From Paramacrobiotus metropolitanus (lineage: Eukaryota; Tardigrada; Eutardigrada; Parachela; Macrobiotidae): a stretch of DNA of 64,000 nucleotides. The stretch covers positions 124,001-188,000 of the forward strand of contig NW_026570297.1 in the NCBI RefSeq assembly GCF_019649055.1, in the 5' to 3' direction. The position numbers were made by a program, and so were the translations under genes. How positions within the stretch are numbered: position 1 is the stretch's first letter; the number at the start of each line of letters is the position of its first letter. The notes beneath the pieces were generated by a model. It worked only from the letters and a program-made list of their open reading frames with translations. It did not search any database and was not told the origin of the DNA. Shown piece by piece: positions 20,901 through 32,800 of this stretch.

Positions 20901-23900
20901 GAAAACGACTCTAGTCGTTTGATTAACTCACCAAACAAAGCATTGCTAAACATGGCCGAATAATAAATTTCTGGTCCTTCTCTTGATGAGGGGAAAACGT
21001 TGTTCGTCAAGATGAACAGATCAGATTCAGAGGGATTTTTCTAGTAGAACCAAGCGAGCGTGTTAGCTACACATTTCGGACAAAATGACAGAACCTTTAC
21101 CTTGAAAATGTCGTCTACGGAATACGTATCTGATTGCTCTGGCTTGGGTTTTACGTTTCCAACGGCTTTATTTATCTGAAAGCACGATTTAATTCCGTAA
21201 GAAAACTGACAGCGGCAAATTTCTGCTGAGACCGTAAAACAAGTAATACCTACTAAATTTTGGTAACATGATATAGTTACAACGAACGGCGCCTTTCAAC
21301 TTTTCAACTTTCAAATGCATACTCTTCGTTCTGTAATGCGGGTTACAAAGCTAAAGAGATGACATGTATCTACCTCTTCTGTTGAAATATCGTTGCCGGT
21401 TTTCAGCAACAGCAGACTTTCATCCACAGCCAAAAAGGCGACAAATGACGAAGGACTAGTCTTGGCTTTGAACACTGCCTCCTCATTGGGCTGAACGTAC
21501 CCTAATCCGCTTTTGGCTTCGGCAGAGATATTGACCTGCACATTTACAATACCGTTAATTGGTTAAATTACCTTTAAGGCCTTTGGTGTCCCACCTCGTT
21601 TATGGTCGTCAGAGAGGATACAGATATGATAAAGATGTTCCCAACGAATTCACCGTCATCACGGACGTAATAAGCTATAAGACGCCCATTCGAACCAAAG
21701 AAATCCGAAAGCGGCACAGAAATCGATATAGATCGGCCCGGTTCTGAAGTTGAATTGGTCCACAGGAAACTAACGTTCGAGGTGGACTGCAGCTGAAAGT
21801 GGTCAGAAGACTTGTTGTAAAGCACATTGCCTGCTGTTCGAAAGTCTTAATAATATTATTAGCAACAAAAACGGACAATCAATCACAATATTAATAAAAT
21901 CTTACGATAAGTTGTATTGTTTCGTTTGTTCTGGTTGTCATGTTGACTCCAAAAGTGACTGTTTTTCCCTTTCTCATATCAGGCGTTAGTGGCTTGATAT
22001 CCAGAAAACTGCCGCTTGGAGATTCTCTTCCCATTGTCGTAAATGTTGTGCTGTCGTCCATATATTTTACTTTAACCTCAATTCGACGAGTATCATTTGT
22101 GATTGGAACTATCACATCGACAAGGCCATTTGGGGGAACTGGCAAAGTGAGAACTTCGTTGTACGGCTGATCGTCAGACCGTGGACGATTTAACTACGAG
22201 AAAAGATGCACAGTTTTCAGCGTGGGTGGATGTAAAGTAAGTACAGTGTAGGACAGAAAGGTCACTGCTTCGCGTTTACGTATAAGGCGCGAACAAAAGC
22301 TTTTCTGCTCGAATCCGAAGCTGGCGACTTCTGCGCACTAGATGTGCTGTTGCGCTCTGCGTATTGATTACTTGTTAACCTTCTGAACCGCCGACCAACT
22401 GGCCGATTTGTCTTACATCGTGCGCTAGCTAAATGTTGATAATTTATAATACTTACTAAAATAATTTAAAAGAATTTCTAATAATTTATACCCGTCTGAG
22501 TTTGGTATGAATCACGCGCGTGCCGCCCATCAAGTCCATACTGTTTGCCAGATCTAGCGAGCTGAAATTGCTGCGCAGATATATGCGCTTTGCTCGATGC
22601 TTATCCCGTTTGTCGTACAGTGTGTAACCGATTTTAATCGGCTTTGTGCTGGGAGAAAGCGGACGTCCATCGAGATCGCTGACCCGTGCACGGAAAGCAT
22701 AGGGAAATCCCGGTATAAATGTGCCGGCATTGTCCAGTATTTCTACTTTGTACGCTCTTGTACGGATCGGAATGCTTGCGGTGACCACCTTGGATTGTCC
22801 AGTCAGTGTTTCCGTGAAATTAACACTGACCATTAGTTTGTCGTCGGAGTCGTAATCACCATAAGCATGAACGGCGTTAGTAATATTTAGAGTAACGACT
22901 GATCGTCCATTAAAATCCTGTGGAAGAGAAGTCTCACTGTTGTATTAATACAGATTATTTTTAGATTATTAACGTTTGGGCAAAATCGGTTTACCAAAAT
23001 GTATGTTCTTAAAATAAACTCTTTAAGTTCTTCCATTACTCAACCGAAACTCTCTATCAGTACATAATGTTTCAGAGCAACAAAACTAACGTCCTCTTAC
23101 GTTCACCGAAATATTCCTTCCAGTTGTTTTTTCGTAATATAGCCAGCTGCGCTTCCATACTGCATCGAGTTGACCTTTTACGGGCTCGCCAAAGGTATAA
23201 CTGCAACAAGTTTAGAAGACTTTCAATAACCACCGGCTGACCGTTCAAAAGGGTGTTCAAGCGGATCTTGTTAATAATATTGCAGGACTGAAATGTATGT
23301 ATAATCCCACATTGCATTCTTGCACTGTCTGAATATTTAGACAAGTAGACTTCCGCAACATATCAGCAAATGCAAAACCCAACTATTCCAACGTGAATTA
23401 CAACTATGGGAAGCATTTAAAAATCTAACGTACTTGGCTTCGATGGAGAAGGTCAGCACCGTATCCGATGGTGTCACATACGTCGGAAGCGAAAGTATTT
23501 TAACATCGAATCTGGGCAAAACTGATAAAGATGAAACAGCTGATAGAGAAGATTAATAAAGTTAGGTGATGTGATTGCAAAACGCAGTTTACCGTATTCA
23601 TCAACCGAAAACTGCTTCTTTCCAATAACGTTTTGGGAAACTGACGTGCGCGCTTCGATTGTCCACGAGCCCAATAGCGGTTCGGAGGAGAGCAGTAGAT
23701 CTCCAGAAAAATATCCTGTCACTGTAAAGTGTAAACGCTTCGTGTTAAATTAAATAGGCAGTATAAGTTTAGAATATGCCGCGATGCATGGGTCATGGTA
23801 ACGCATTACCAGCGGTGTCAGAAATATTGCTGTATTGCTTAACAATGTTGTTTTGGGGATCCTGCATAATAAATTTTACAGTTAATTCAGATCAAGCTGT

Positions 23901-24649
23901 TGAAACAGCTATCAAACTGTTGTCCCGCAGGGCACTGTTACCTACCAGTATCTGCACGGTTAAAGGTATTCGAACGGGGTGCAGTTGCCGATTGACAGTG
24001 ACGATTCGGAAGCCTACCGTGTCTTTGGCTTTGTACAACGGCTGGTCGGTTTGAATAAAAGCTAACGGCTTGTCGTCCACTGGCGCCGGTTGGCGGACGC
24101 CGATTGACCACTCGTAAGATCGATAGAAAGTATCGGTCGAATCTGACCCGTTAATCGAAAGTCCTAAACGGTTTCCTGTATCTGGATACTGTGATAAATC
24201 AGGGATCTATCAAGGAAAAGACCGAAAACATCCAAGATTGCAGCGGTAATATCTTTATGTAATTATGTAATAACATGTTAATCAGCGCAATACGCTTGCG
24301 ATGTTGATTCTGTTTTTTTGAACCGGCATATCTACTAACTAAGTTAAGAATGTCTACAATTTGTACTCACGTCAATTTCCAAACGTGTTAGTTGATTCAG
24401 TTTTAAGGTGAATGATTTGGGGAACATAAATTGGCCCGGATAGGAACCATTTCCCCATGCCCACTTGGGTGACTCGTAGGGACGAACCGTGACATCCACT
24501 TTAACGTCAGAAGTGGCATTTTCACACAGTATGGAAATTGGAAACGTGGTATTTGACTGTACACTTTTCGGACCAATAATCGTATAACGGATATAAGCAT
24601 TTCCGTAGCCAGAACATATTGCCAATGTTAACAAAATTGTGCGATGCAT
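17964..24649 (-). CDS. Thioester-containing protein A (TEP/CD109-like), 18 exons, 1460 aa
   Basis: Secreted alpha-2-macroglobulin-family protein. Exons (5' to 3' on -): 24649-24371, 24206-23946, 23861-23810, 23721-23593, 23521-23434, 23200-23101, 22917-22492, 22193-21906, 21792-21595, 21535-21374, 21175-21101, 21040-20932, 20861-20720, 20575-20458, 20366-19032, 18730-18414, 18361-18196, 18101-17964. All phases agree and the joined frame has no stop. A signal peptide comes first (MHRTILLTLAICSGYGNA). MG domains include FIQTDQPLYKAKDTV. The linker ends in NRKDFRQSFLFETA. DGTAEIQSKVPDAVTTWKIT leads to the thioester domain, with GCGEQNM at 19859-19839, then GKVIDKQHQGG, with Asp where complement C3 has His. 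The protein ends after the receptor-binding domain and has no C345C. Family role: covalent marking of microbes or protease trapping in body fluid. Confidence 0.9.
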
Positions 24650-25652
24650 TTTTTCCGTTTAACCCAAGAAAAACTGTCCACCGCGTTACGCGGATGTGTT
24701 ACATATGAGACAAAAAACAGGTGCAGCCTGATGATTAACGACTTCTCGTTTTATTATTTGCACACAGGCCAAAACAGAGGTCTAAAAATTCGTTTTATAA
24801 GTCATTATTAACGTTCTCATGCATTTATACATTTACTTCGAGTTATGCCTTCGAGATACAAAGCTCGGAGAAATCACTGATTTATACAAGATGACTATCT
24901 AACAGATCAGGAAAACCGGTACCAATAATTGGTTTAGAACATTAGACGGAACTAGTTAATGCGCACGTGTCGACTTGTTGCTGTCTTTTGAAGAACAAAG
25001 CATCAGTTTCGGACTATCTGCTTTTGCATTTGGAACTCGTAAAACGCTTATTATTACGCATTCTCTATACGCAAGTGCAATCCACTACCAGCGGGATGCT
25101 AATATTAATATAAGCATACATGAAAACGGGCAACTACGAGTGAAAATTTCTGCTTAATGAAATATTTTGTTGAATTTTGAATCCGGATGCCCAACAATTT
25201 TGCTTATTGTAAAAGACATCTATCTGTACAGTAAAAAACATCTGTAATTGTTTTGTGAAACGATGGCGAAATTTCGCAGCTACCTGGAGCGCTGAAGTTC
25301 AACGCTTCAGGTCCCATCATAAGAATTGTAATAACAATGTTCGTGGGGATTCAGAGCTATTACGTAGATACATGTGGATGTACAATACTTCAGCATTATT
25401 GCATTCACTGCTCACCGTGCAGATACAATATTTCTACTGTTTGCATGAATTGTGCACACAGAGAGTACGAATAAGTATAAATAAATATACGTATAAATAC
25501 GAGGGTACGTATAAATGATAGAAGTATACCGTACTACTGTACATAAACGTATTGTACATGTATATAGCGTATTGCTCCTAAAGCTTCTCCACGTTGACCC
25601 ATAATCCGTTTTTTGCACGCAGCAGACCGATGGTTTCGAAAGTTAGTGGTTC
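24650..25652 (+). other. Intergenic region between TEP A and the P450
   Basis: No gene is supported. On -, TTATAAAA at about 24793-24800 is TATA-like and lies some 150 bp upstream of the TEP A ATG. Tyr-rich ORFs near 25412-25618 reflect TACGTATA-type simple words. Confidence 0.35.
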
Positions 25653-28600
25653 CTAATAAACAGAGCCAGACTTGATAACCATCTGGCAATCAACGCAGTA
25701 CTGTGGCGTTCGTCTCACCTCTGTGCGGGAAGATCGTTCAAATCGGAATTTGGGCAGGGTAGATGCCATCATCACTTTAATATCAAAATAAGCAAAGCCT
25801 AAATAATCAAAATGCTCGATGATGCCACTACTCGTATATGCGACGCTTAATATACCGCTACATTAGTATTTACAAATTACAGCGAATGCACATATTTCGA
25901 TTGGCAGGAAGGCAGCAAACATGAAGGAGCAGTACTTCTTGAAGTATAGCATTTACTGCTAACTAGCGCCAAACACTTACGCATTCCGATACAGTTGCGC
26001 GGACCTTGGCCAAACGCTTGGAAGCTATATGGCATGATACGGTGCTTATTTTTAGCAAGGAACCTGCGATAACCATAGCACGGTTAGCACCTTAAATTTC
26101 AGTTCCCCGTTATGAATCTTCACGTTAGCGTTGGCACATTTCATAGTCTAAAGAAGATAGTTGTATTTCTTTTATACGAGCATGATTGCTTAGACTGAGA
26201 AGGTATAAATCGTGTTATCTCAAACTGTGGCTAACCTATCGGGATTAAACTGCTCGGGATCCGGCCAATATGCGGGATCGTGGTGTATGGCATAAATCGG
26301 AATGGCCACAATGTCTCCTTTTTCAACGGTCACTCCGTTGTAAGTCCAGGTTGTATTGCACTGTCGCTCCGTGCGCACTGCCGGTGGATACATACGCAGT
26401 GTCTCATTAACGCAGCAGTCCAAATACTCCATCTGGCTTAAGTGGTCATAAGTGACCGTGTCACTATCCCCAACTACTTCCAAGATCTCTTGACGAAGCC
26501 GTTCCTGAATTCCGGGATGCACTGCCAAAGAGTGTGTTAAGAATGCCAACGTGGACGCTGTGGTTTCGTAACCAGCCATGAGAAATATAACCGACTGGGC
26601 GACTAATTCCTGCAAAAACAGCTTCTGCGTACGCTTCGCATGGCATTTCAGGTACGCATTCCTGAGATCTACCTCGATTGTTATTTTATAGTTTGTCGAC
26701 TGTTCCGGTTGACCTTGGGACAGGTGATTGGAAGAGGTGTCGGTTAAATCGGTGTCCAGAGAGGTCTTTATGGTGTTTGAGAACTCATTGCCGCCTTCTA
26801 CGGAATTGAGCATGAGTTGCAGAAAGTCTTTTCTAGACTGATCCTTTAAATACAAGCACAGCAGAATTTATAAGACACTGTTCGGTACAGCAGTGGTTTA
26901 CGGACTTCGATTGTGCGCGTATGTACTCGTAATTCGTAAATAGTTAATACCAACTTTTGTTTCCAGGCGCATTCGAATAATTTCCTTAATACTGTCGACG
27001 AAGTAGTCGGTGCTGGCCTTATTGCTAGTTTGCATGCCCAGTTTTTCGGCTAGTGGCAAAAGTCTGGGGAAATAAACTGCAAGACGAATACAGTTTGGAA
27101 TAAGCAGGTGGTACCGTGGGCGTTTTGGTCGTGGCTTACAAGCGATATAGACCAATAGATTCATCTTGGTTGCAAAGGCGTTCCTCACATGCCGCATGAA
27201 TGTGCTGTTGGGATCCTGAGAATTCACTTTTGTGGCAAAAAAGGTCGACGTTATAATGTCGAGCGTAGCGGGCAGATACAATCTGCAAACAGTAAAAGTT
27301 ATAAAGGAACGGAAAGGTCATGATAACGTACCTGCGGGCTTCGATTTCCGCGCCTTTTTCGGCGATGGTGTTTATGCTCTCGCATAAGGTTTCACAACAT
27401 TCATGCAGAAGAGCGGTCATCTACATTTAGAAAAATACGGTATATTTGCTGATCGAAATCTTTTGTCTGTAATAGTAAACGAATACCAGACGGAGTTTTC
27501 CTGATGTGAATGTCGGTGCCACAACACTGCGAACATCCTGTATGATACGAGAATCAAGCAACGAAAAATGTATTTTATTGTAATGTGCTCGTACGTACTT
27601 TCCAGTGCTGATCTTTGAGCTTGGTAAGTGCTAGATTAAGTACGGATTTGTTTCCTCGTTGAAAACCCTGCAACCTTTTTAAGTCTGTATTCTGTGTAGT
27701 TTATGTATGTATTTACTCGCATTTAAAAAGAAATGGCAGTATGGGAACTCGGCAAACACTCACTCTTCGGTTAACAAAATGGGTAAAATCCTTGACCATA
27801 ATGGATTTCAGCATTTCTGTGATGGAATAATGTACTGTAGTGGCTCGCACATCTTGTACCACAGAGTTAGTGTACGGGAAAAATGTGCATCCAACATACA
27901 CACTCTAACCGGGCAAAACGCACGATTCGCAGTTGGCGTGCATGGATAAATTTCTGATGTTTCTCAACATCTGGTCTGGAGAACCTTCTTGATTATTAAA
28001 AAATTAGAGCTCTAATAATTATTAACTAAATTTATGCTCAAAAGCAGCCATTAACTTAAATCTTTGCTGTCAGCTCGAATTCAAACACTGATTTGTTGTG
28101 GTTTTTGGGGTGCCCCTGCAGGGTGAGGGGTACGTTCAGCGTCAACATTCTGCAGCTACAGAACAGTTCGAGTTCTCAGATACGGAGCTTGTTTTCTAAG
28201 GTGAATTACAATTTTAAAGAAAATGTTTGATTGACTGGACAGATTCAGAAGGAGAGTTCATCTTGAAGTCAAATCAAGCATTATTTCGTAGGCGTGCATT
28301 TTGCCCGGTTAGAGTGTGTATATTGGGTGCACATTTTTCCCGTACACCAACTCTGTGGTACAAGATGTGCGAGCCACTACAGTATCACAAACATATATTA
28401 AGTATAAGTTTGCGTAGTTGTATAGCATTAGACATTCCGCGACACAGCACATACCAAGATCCGATATGACAATAACTGGCATTGATCCTTCAAACACCCT
28501 GTACCGAGGCGTTTGTTAGCATAGCACACTATGGGCATCGCTCCAAGAGACAATAAATTAAAATAACATAACGCGAGATAACAGTAGCTATCTGTAGTCG

Positions 28601-28937
28601 CATCCATATAGAACATTCGTTATTTTCGCTTACATTCGACGGGAACGTTAGTGTTCGTGGTTCAACATAATAATTCTTGATTCTATACAGTATATTCAAT
28701 TGTGCGTTCACCCGAAAACATTGCCAAATTTCCGGATGCATTTTTCATCAAACCTTGCTGGACCAATCTACACGAAAACTTCAGTAAGGTTATCATGAGG
28801 TTCAGACGAACGCGAGATTACATCTACAACCGGTAATACGGACCTTCGTCAACTCAGCGAAGCTGCTGGATAACGGATACTGGAACGGTCCCGGTACACC
28901 TTTTCTCCGCCAATAAGAATTCTTGTAAATAACATCG
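25653..28937 (-). CDS. Cytochrome P450, CYP3-clan-like, 12 or more exons
   Basis: Heme monooxygenase, probably anchored in the endoplasmic reticulum. Exons on -: 28937-28844, 28767-28712, 28498-28455, 27816-27764, 27667-27599, 27537-27487, 27420-27332, 27282-27140, 27076-26955, 26843-26236, 26063-25981, 25798-25653. These join in frame to about 519 codons. Motifs in order: WRRKGVPGP (proline-rich hinge), FEGSMPVIVISDL then EMLKSIMVKDFTHFVNRR, VRSVVAPTFTSGKLR (helix C), LMAGYETTAST (helix I), NETLRMYPP (ExxR), PDPEQFNPDRF, FGQGPRNCIGMRFA (heme Cys) and a C-terminal IKSGSVY before TAG. The first coding exon with the membrane anchor is unsure: 29159-28966 is open and splices in phase, but it is not clearly an anchor. 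The exon starting at 27816 sits 18 bp from a MITE. Confidence 0.8.
27835..28382. mobile_element. MITE with 89-bp terminal inverted repeats in a P450 intron
   Basis: 27835-27923 and 28294-28382 are inverted copies, about 89 bp each with about four mismatches. Both ends begin CTGTAGTGGCTCGCACATC read inward, and both are flanked by TA (27833-27834 and 28383-28384). The 370-bp centre has no transposase ORF. A TA target duplication with long TIRs points to a non-autonomous Tc1/mariner-type element. Removing it conceptually leaves a normal P450 intron between exons 28498-28455 and 27816-27764. Confidence 0.85.
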
Positions 28938-29895
28938 CTGTCCGGAAATGAAAAAACGCGCTTACTTGAGGTAGTTCGTCACCTGCTCAAGAAAAAATAA
29001 CGAAATCTTAAAGTCTATCAAACTACTTACAACAACATGTAGGTTACAAATAGCACTAAGATTGACAATACGAGCTCTAGAATCATTCTTTATGGTGAAT
29101 TGAGAACAACAACAGAAGAGTATCTTTACGAAACGGTCTTCCTTACTAACAAAAGTCATAATAGTTTCCGAAAAATCAATCGAGGTGGCACTAACAGCTG
29201 ATAGCTCTAGCTGATAGGAATAATGGCACTGATAGCTCTAGGCTAAGGGCTCTAGATCAAGGCCTCGTACAGGTAACTGATTGTATATCTGGTGTGCAAT
29301 AAAATGGTAAAGAGTTCAGATATCAAACGAAGAGATACTGAAACTGGGCACTGTCAATTATCAATAGTATTAGAGTACTAATAATGGCTGAGTCAATTCA
29401 TTATCGTACAGCTTGCAGCGATTTTTACCGGGCACCGACAATTTATTGGTATGGATGGGAAACTGGGAATTACTTATGGAAGTTTGGTATACTTTGTGTT
29501 AGTCCGTCTTACTTGACCCCGGTTGAGGTTTGCATGACCACACCGGTCTGCAATGGCTAATCATAAACGTAATTAAATATTTTACAGATACATAAGTGGT
29601 CTAATGATGGGAATAAGTCTGGAATTAAATTAATTTATTTAAATTTAAACGGATCAATTAAAAAAGGCCGCTGCCATCACACAATGATAAATCTATTCAT
29701 TAATAACATGGTAATATCAGTATAGCAACGTCTTAAAAAGTGTGTCCATTCAGGAACATAAGGTGCAGTACAGCGCATGGTACTTCAATTACTGAAACTG
29801 CAAGATATCGCCAAGTAGGTATCACAATTTTGCACTCCTTCCATTTGTAAAATTCCATATACGTATATTTATTGATACAAGAAGCCGATTGGGTC
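28938..29895 (+). other. Upstream part of the P450 and intergenic region to TEP gene B
   Basis: 28966-29159 (-) is an open 64-codon stretch from an ATG. It ends at a GTAAGC donor whose phase fits the exon at 28937, so it may be the first P450 exon. The remainder shows no gene. AGCTGATAG/AGCTCTA words repeat near 29195-29260. Confidence 0.3.
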
Positions 29896-32800
29896 CTAAA
29901 ACAGATTGTACGACACGGTTCGTCGCTCTTTAGGATTGTAGTAATCGTATACGACTATGCTCTGATCTTTGATGTCCTTCACTTTGTACGTTCTGTACAG
30001 CGTTAGCTTGAAACACGTTGGTGACTGTTCCAGCTGCAAAATTGGCAAAACCTTTAAGCGAAGAATTGAGATGACGTAACCAATCCTAATCTGAAAACAA
30101 ATACCTGATCAAAATAAAGATTTAATTTTGTTTCCTTATCCGAGACTTCCGTTTTTCGTAGCGTGGAGACAGTTTTGACGAGCTTCCGAATCTCATCTTC
30201 GTCGAATTGGTAACCGGAAAGAGCGTTAACCTCGATAACTGCCATGCCGCTGCTGCCTTCACGAATATATCTGCAACAAAAGCCGTTAAATCAATGCAAT
30301 TACAAAACCGATGCTGGTTATATATTATCGAATTATTCGCGTAATTTCTGAAAAGTTTTGGTACACTTCTACTGTGAGCGTTGGTAGGCCTATGCCGTTG
30401 AAATTACCTGCTGCAGATGCCCATACGCAAATCGGTTGCCGAGGCTGCCCTTGTTACATTAAGGTCAAACGCGATATCTTCAGCTGGTTTGGCGACATGG
30501 TAGGTCCAGCTCAAGTAAGCAATGGCAACCCCTCTGCCTTGGGCTCTCAGATTGATACTTCTGGGTTTCTTTCCCAGTTCAATATTGTGCAGAACAACTG
30601 CGGTTTCCGGAATGAGCGACACGGTCTGCTTATTGCGATCGTAGTTAATGTCAATTTGCATCGATGGAGAACTGATGAAGGCTTTGGCAAATTCTGCCAG
30701 TCCGGTCAAACCCACTACGGTATCCTGCCAAACAAAGATGCTCGTAAACAACTCACAGCAAATACTGAGATTTTAACTGGCTGCAAAAATCTGCGGAATG
30801 CGAGGACTTTTTCATTGTTTTATAGTATTTGTCAGCAAAAGATTTCGTTTATGAATTATGAATATAGATATCATCGGCCGACAGCTTCCAACCTTGTTAA
30901 GCAATGCAGCAAAACTTCAAGCTTCTTACCGCGGTTGAAACGAAGCCACCTTCGGAATTTTGTTTCGATATCAACCAGGAAACGATGGGCAATGCCATTG
31001 AGAATTTATTATTGGCCAAAAATGCTAGCAACGCGTAAGCGGTAGTTTCGATATCTTTGGCATTTGTCGGATATGAATGTTCCACATCAGCTCCTTGATC
31101 TGAGAGAGAAGCCACTGTCGTCCAATAAGCAACGGAAGCGTTGGTAACCATTCTCTGCTCTAGCAAAGCCACAGCTGGAGAGCTTTTAACGCTGCCCGCC
31201 TTTGCCAGTGCATAAGCAGTAATAGCCAACGAGTAAGCGTCATTACTCAAAGTCTGGAGTTTCGATTCCAAGAAAATGGTAGCATTTCTGATGGACGCAT
31301 TAGTCTGCGCCCAGGATTCTGTGCTAGCGTTTCGGTACTGCAGAAGTGATAAAAGAGTAAATGAAGTCAAGGCGGTTCCTGCTGAGGCACCCCCTTGATG
31401 CTGTTTGTCAATGACCTTTCCTTTTTCCTCAAACGAACCGTCCTCTTTCTGCAGATTTATCAAAAAACGCACACCTGATTTGATAACATTTTCCTCGATG
31501 CTCGGCACAAATTCCGTTGCTTCGGAAAACACTCGCACGACATATGCGGTGAGCCATGTTGAGCCGATAGGATCAAAGTTGCCCCATGCACTGTACGAAC
31601 CGTCAGTGTGCCGGAAAGTTAACTCCTGTTGATATCCCAGCTGCATATTGGATACCAGTTTTAATCTCTGAGTTTCGGAAAGCTGATTCAGCTGTTTCAA
31701 ATATTTCGCAACAACCAAGTTCGGTGTCGTTGTGGCCATGTTCTGCTCGCCGCATCCGGTTGGCAGTCGGATTAATTTGTCCAGGTTATTCATAGCTGCA
31801 CCCAAAATATCGCCGACCACGCGAACTTCCACTTTATCCGACCCGACAACTTTTCCAACCGGATCTACAGGCAGTCTCACCACCAAATCAAGATTCGATG
31901 ACTGGCGAAGGTCAATGAAAACGGGGTAACTGTAGTACTGCCTTACGCCTTCTGGTTTGACAGTCAATGTTTTCTCCAACTGATCGGCAGCCAGAGCACA
32001 CTGGACAGTCACCTTCAGATCCAAATCACCGATTTGCTGAGGAATGATGTTAAATGCCGCGGTTATGCCGTCATTTGGTTTGGCTGCAACAATCTTTCGT
32101 AGAATGTGGGTTGAATTATCAGGATTGCGGATTTCGAGTTTAACTTTCACATCTTGCTCCTGAGACATGTAGTTGAAAATCAGGATTTCGGCGGTTAGGT
32201 TTTCATACCGGACTATACTGAATGGAAGATTGAGCACAGCAAAAAATGGTTGGAAAACCTTAAGCTGCACAAAAATATTGAGTTAACGGTGGCCAAAAAG
32301 AAATATTTAGTTGAACTTGTGAATATAAAGTACGTATTTACTCGTACTTACTCTAGTCGGAACCGAAGTTAATCCCAATCCAGTGGCGTTGTTTATACTG
32401 AAAGCCGTTACTTTCCATGTGGTTATCGAATCAGGGACTTTGGACTGTATTAATGCAAATCCGTCCGAGCTAAAAATATTGTTCTTATTACAGGCTTAGT
32501 GACTCAAAATATGCCGTGTTCGACCTGCTGACCTTTTCGTGTTTCGGTTAGAAAACAACGGCCTACAATTACTGTAGTTTGCAAACTTACTTCGACACCG
32601 CGGTTTCAAAAAGAAAGCTCTGCCGAAAGTTGTTACGGTTTTGGGTAGGACTTTGTAATTTGTCGGTAGGATTTTTATCTCTGGGATGTGTCGTCCGATC
32701 AAAAGATTCCGCCGACGCTGACGGTTGTTGGTTATGCCGATGCCTACCGCTTATTCTGTTGGCCCTTTGCATGTCATCATAATCACCAGCAATTAGAGTG

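Noticed and set aside
27713-27901. P450 exon reading VYVGCTFFPYTNS before EMLKSIM
   Set aside because: That part is the MITE terminal repeat. The true upstream exon (FEGSMPVIVISDL, 28498-28455) joins in phase at 27816.
30311-31045. 244-codon + strand ORF
   Set aside because: It lies antisense to well-supported TEP B exons (thioester and receptor-binding domains) and has no family features of its own.
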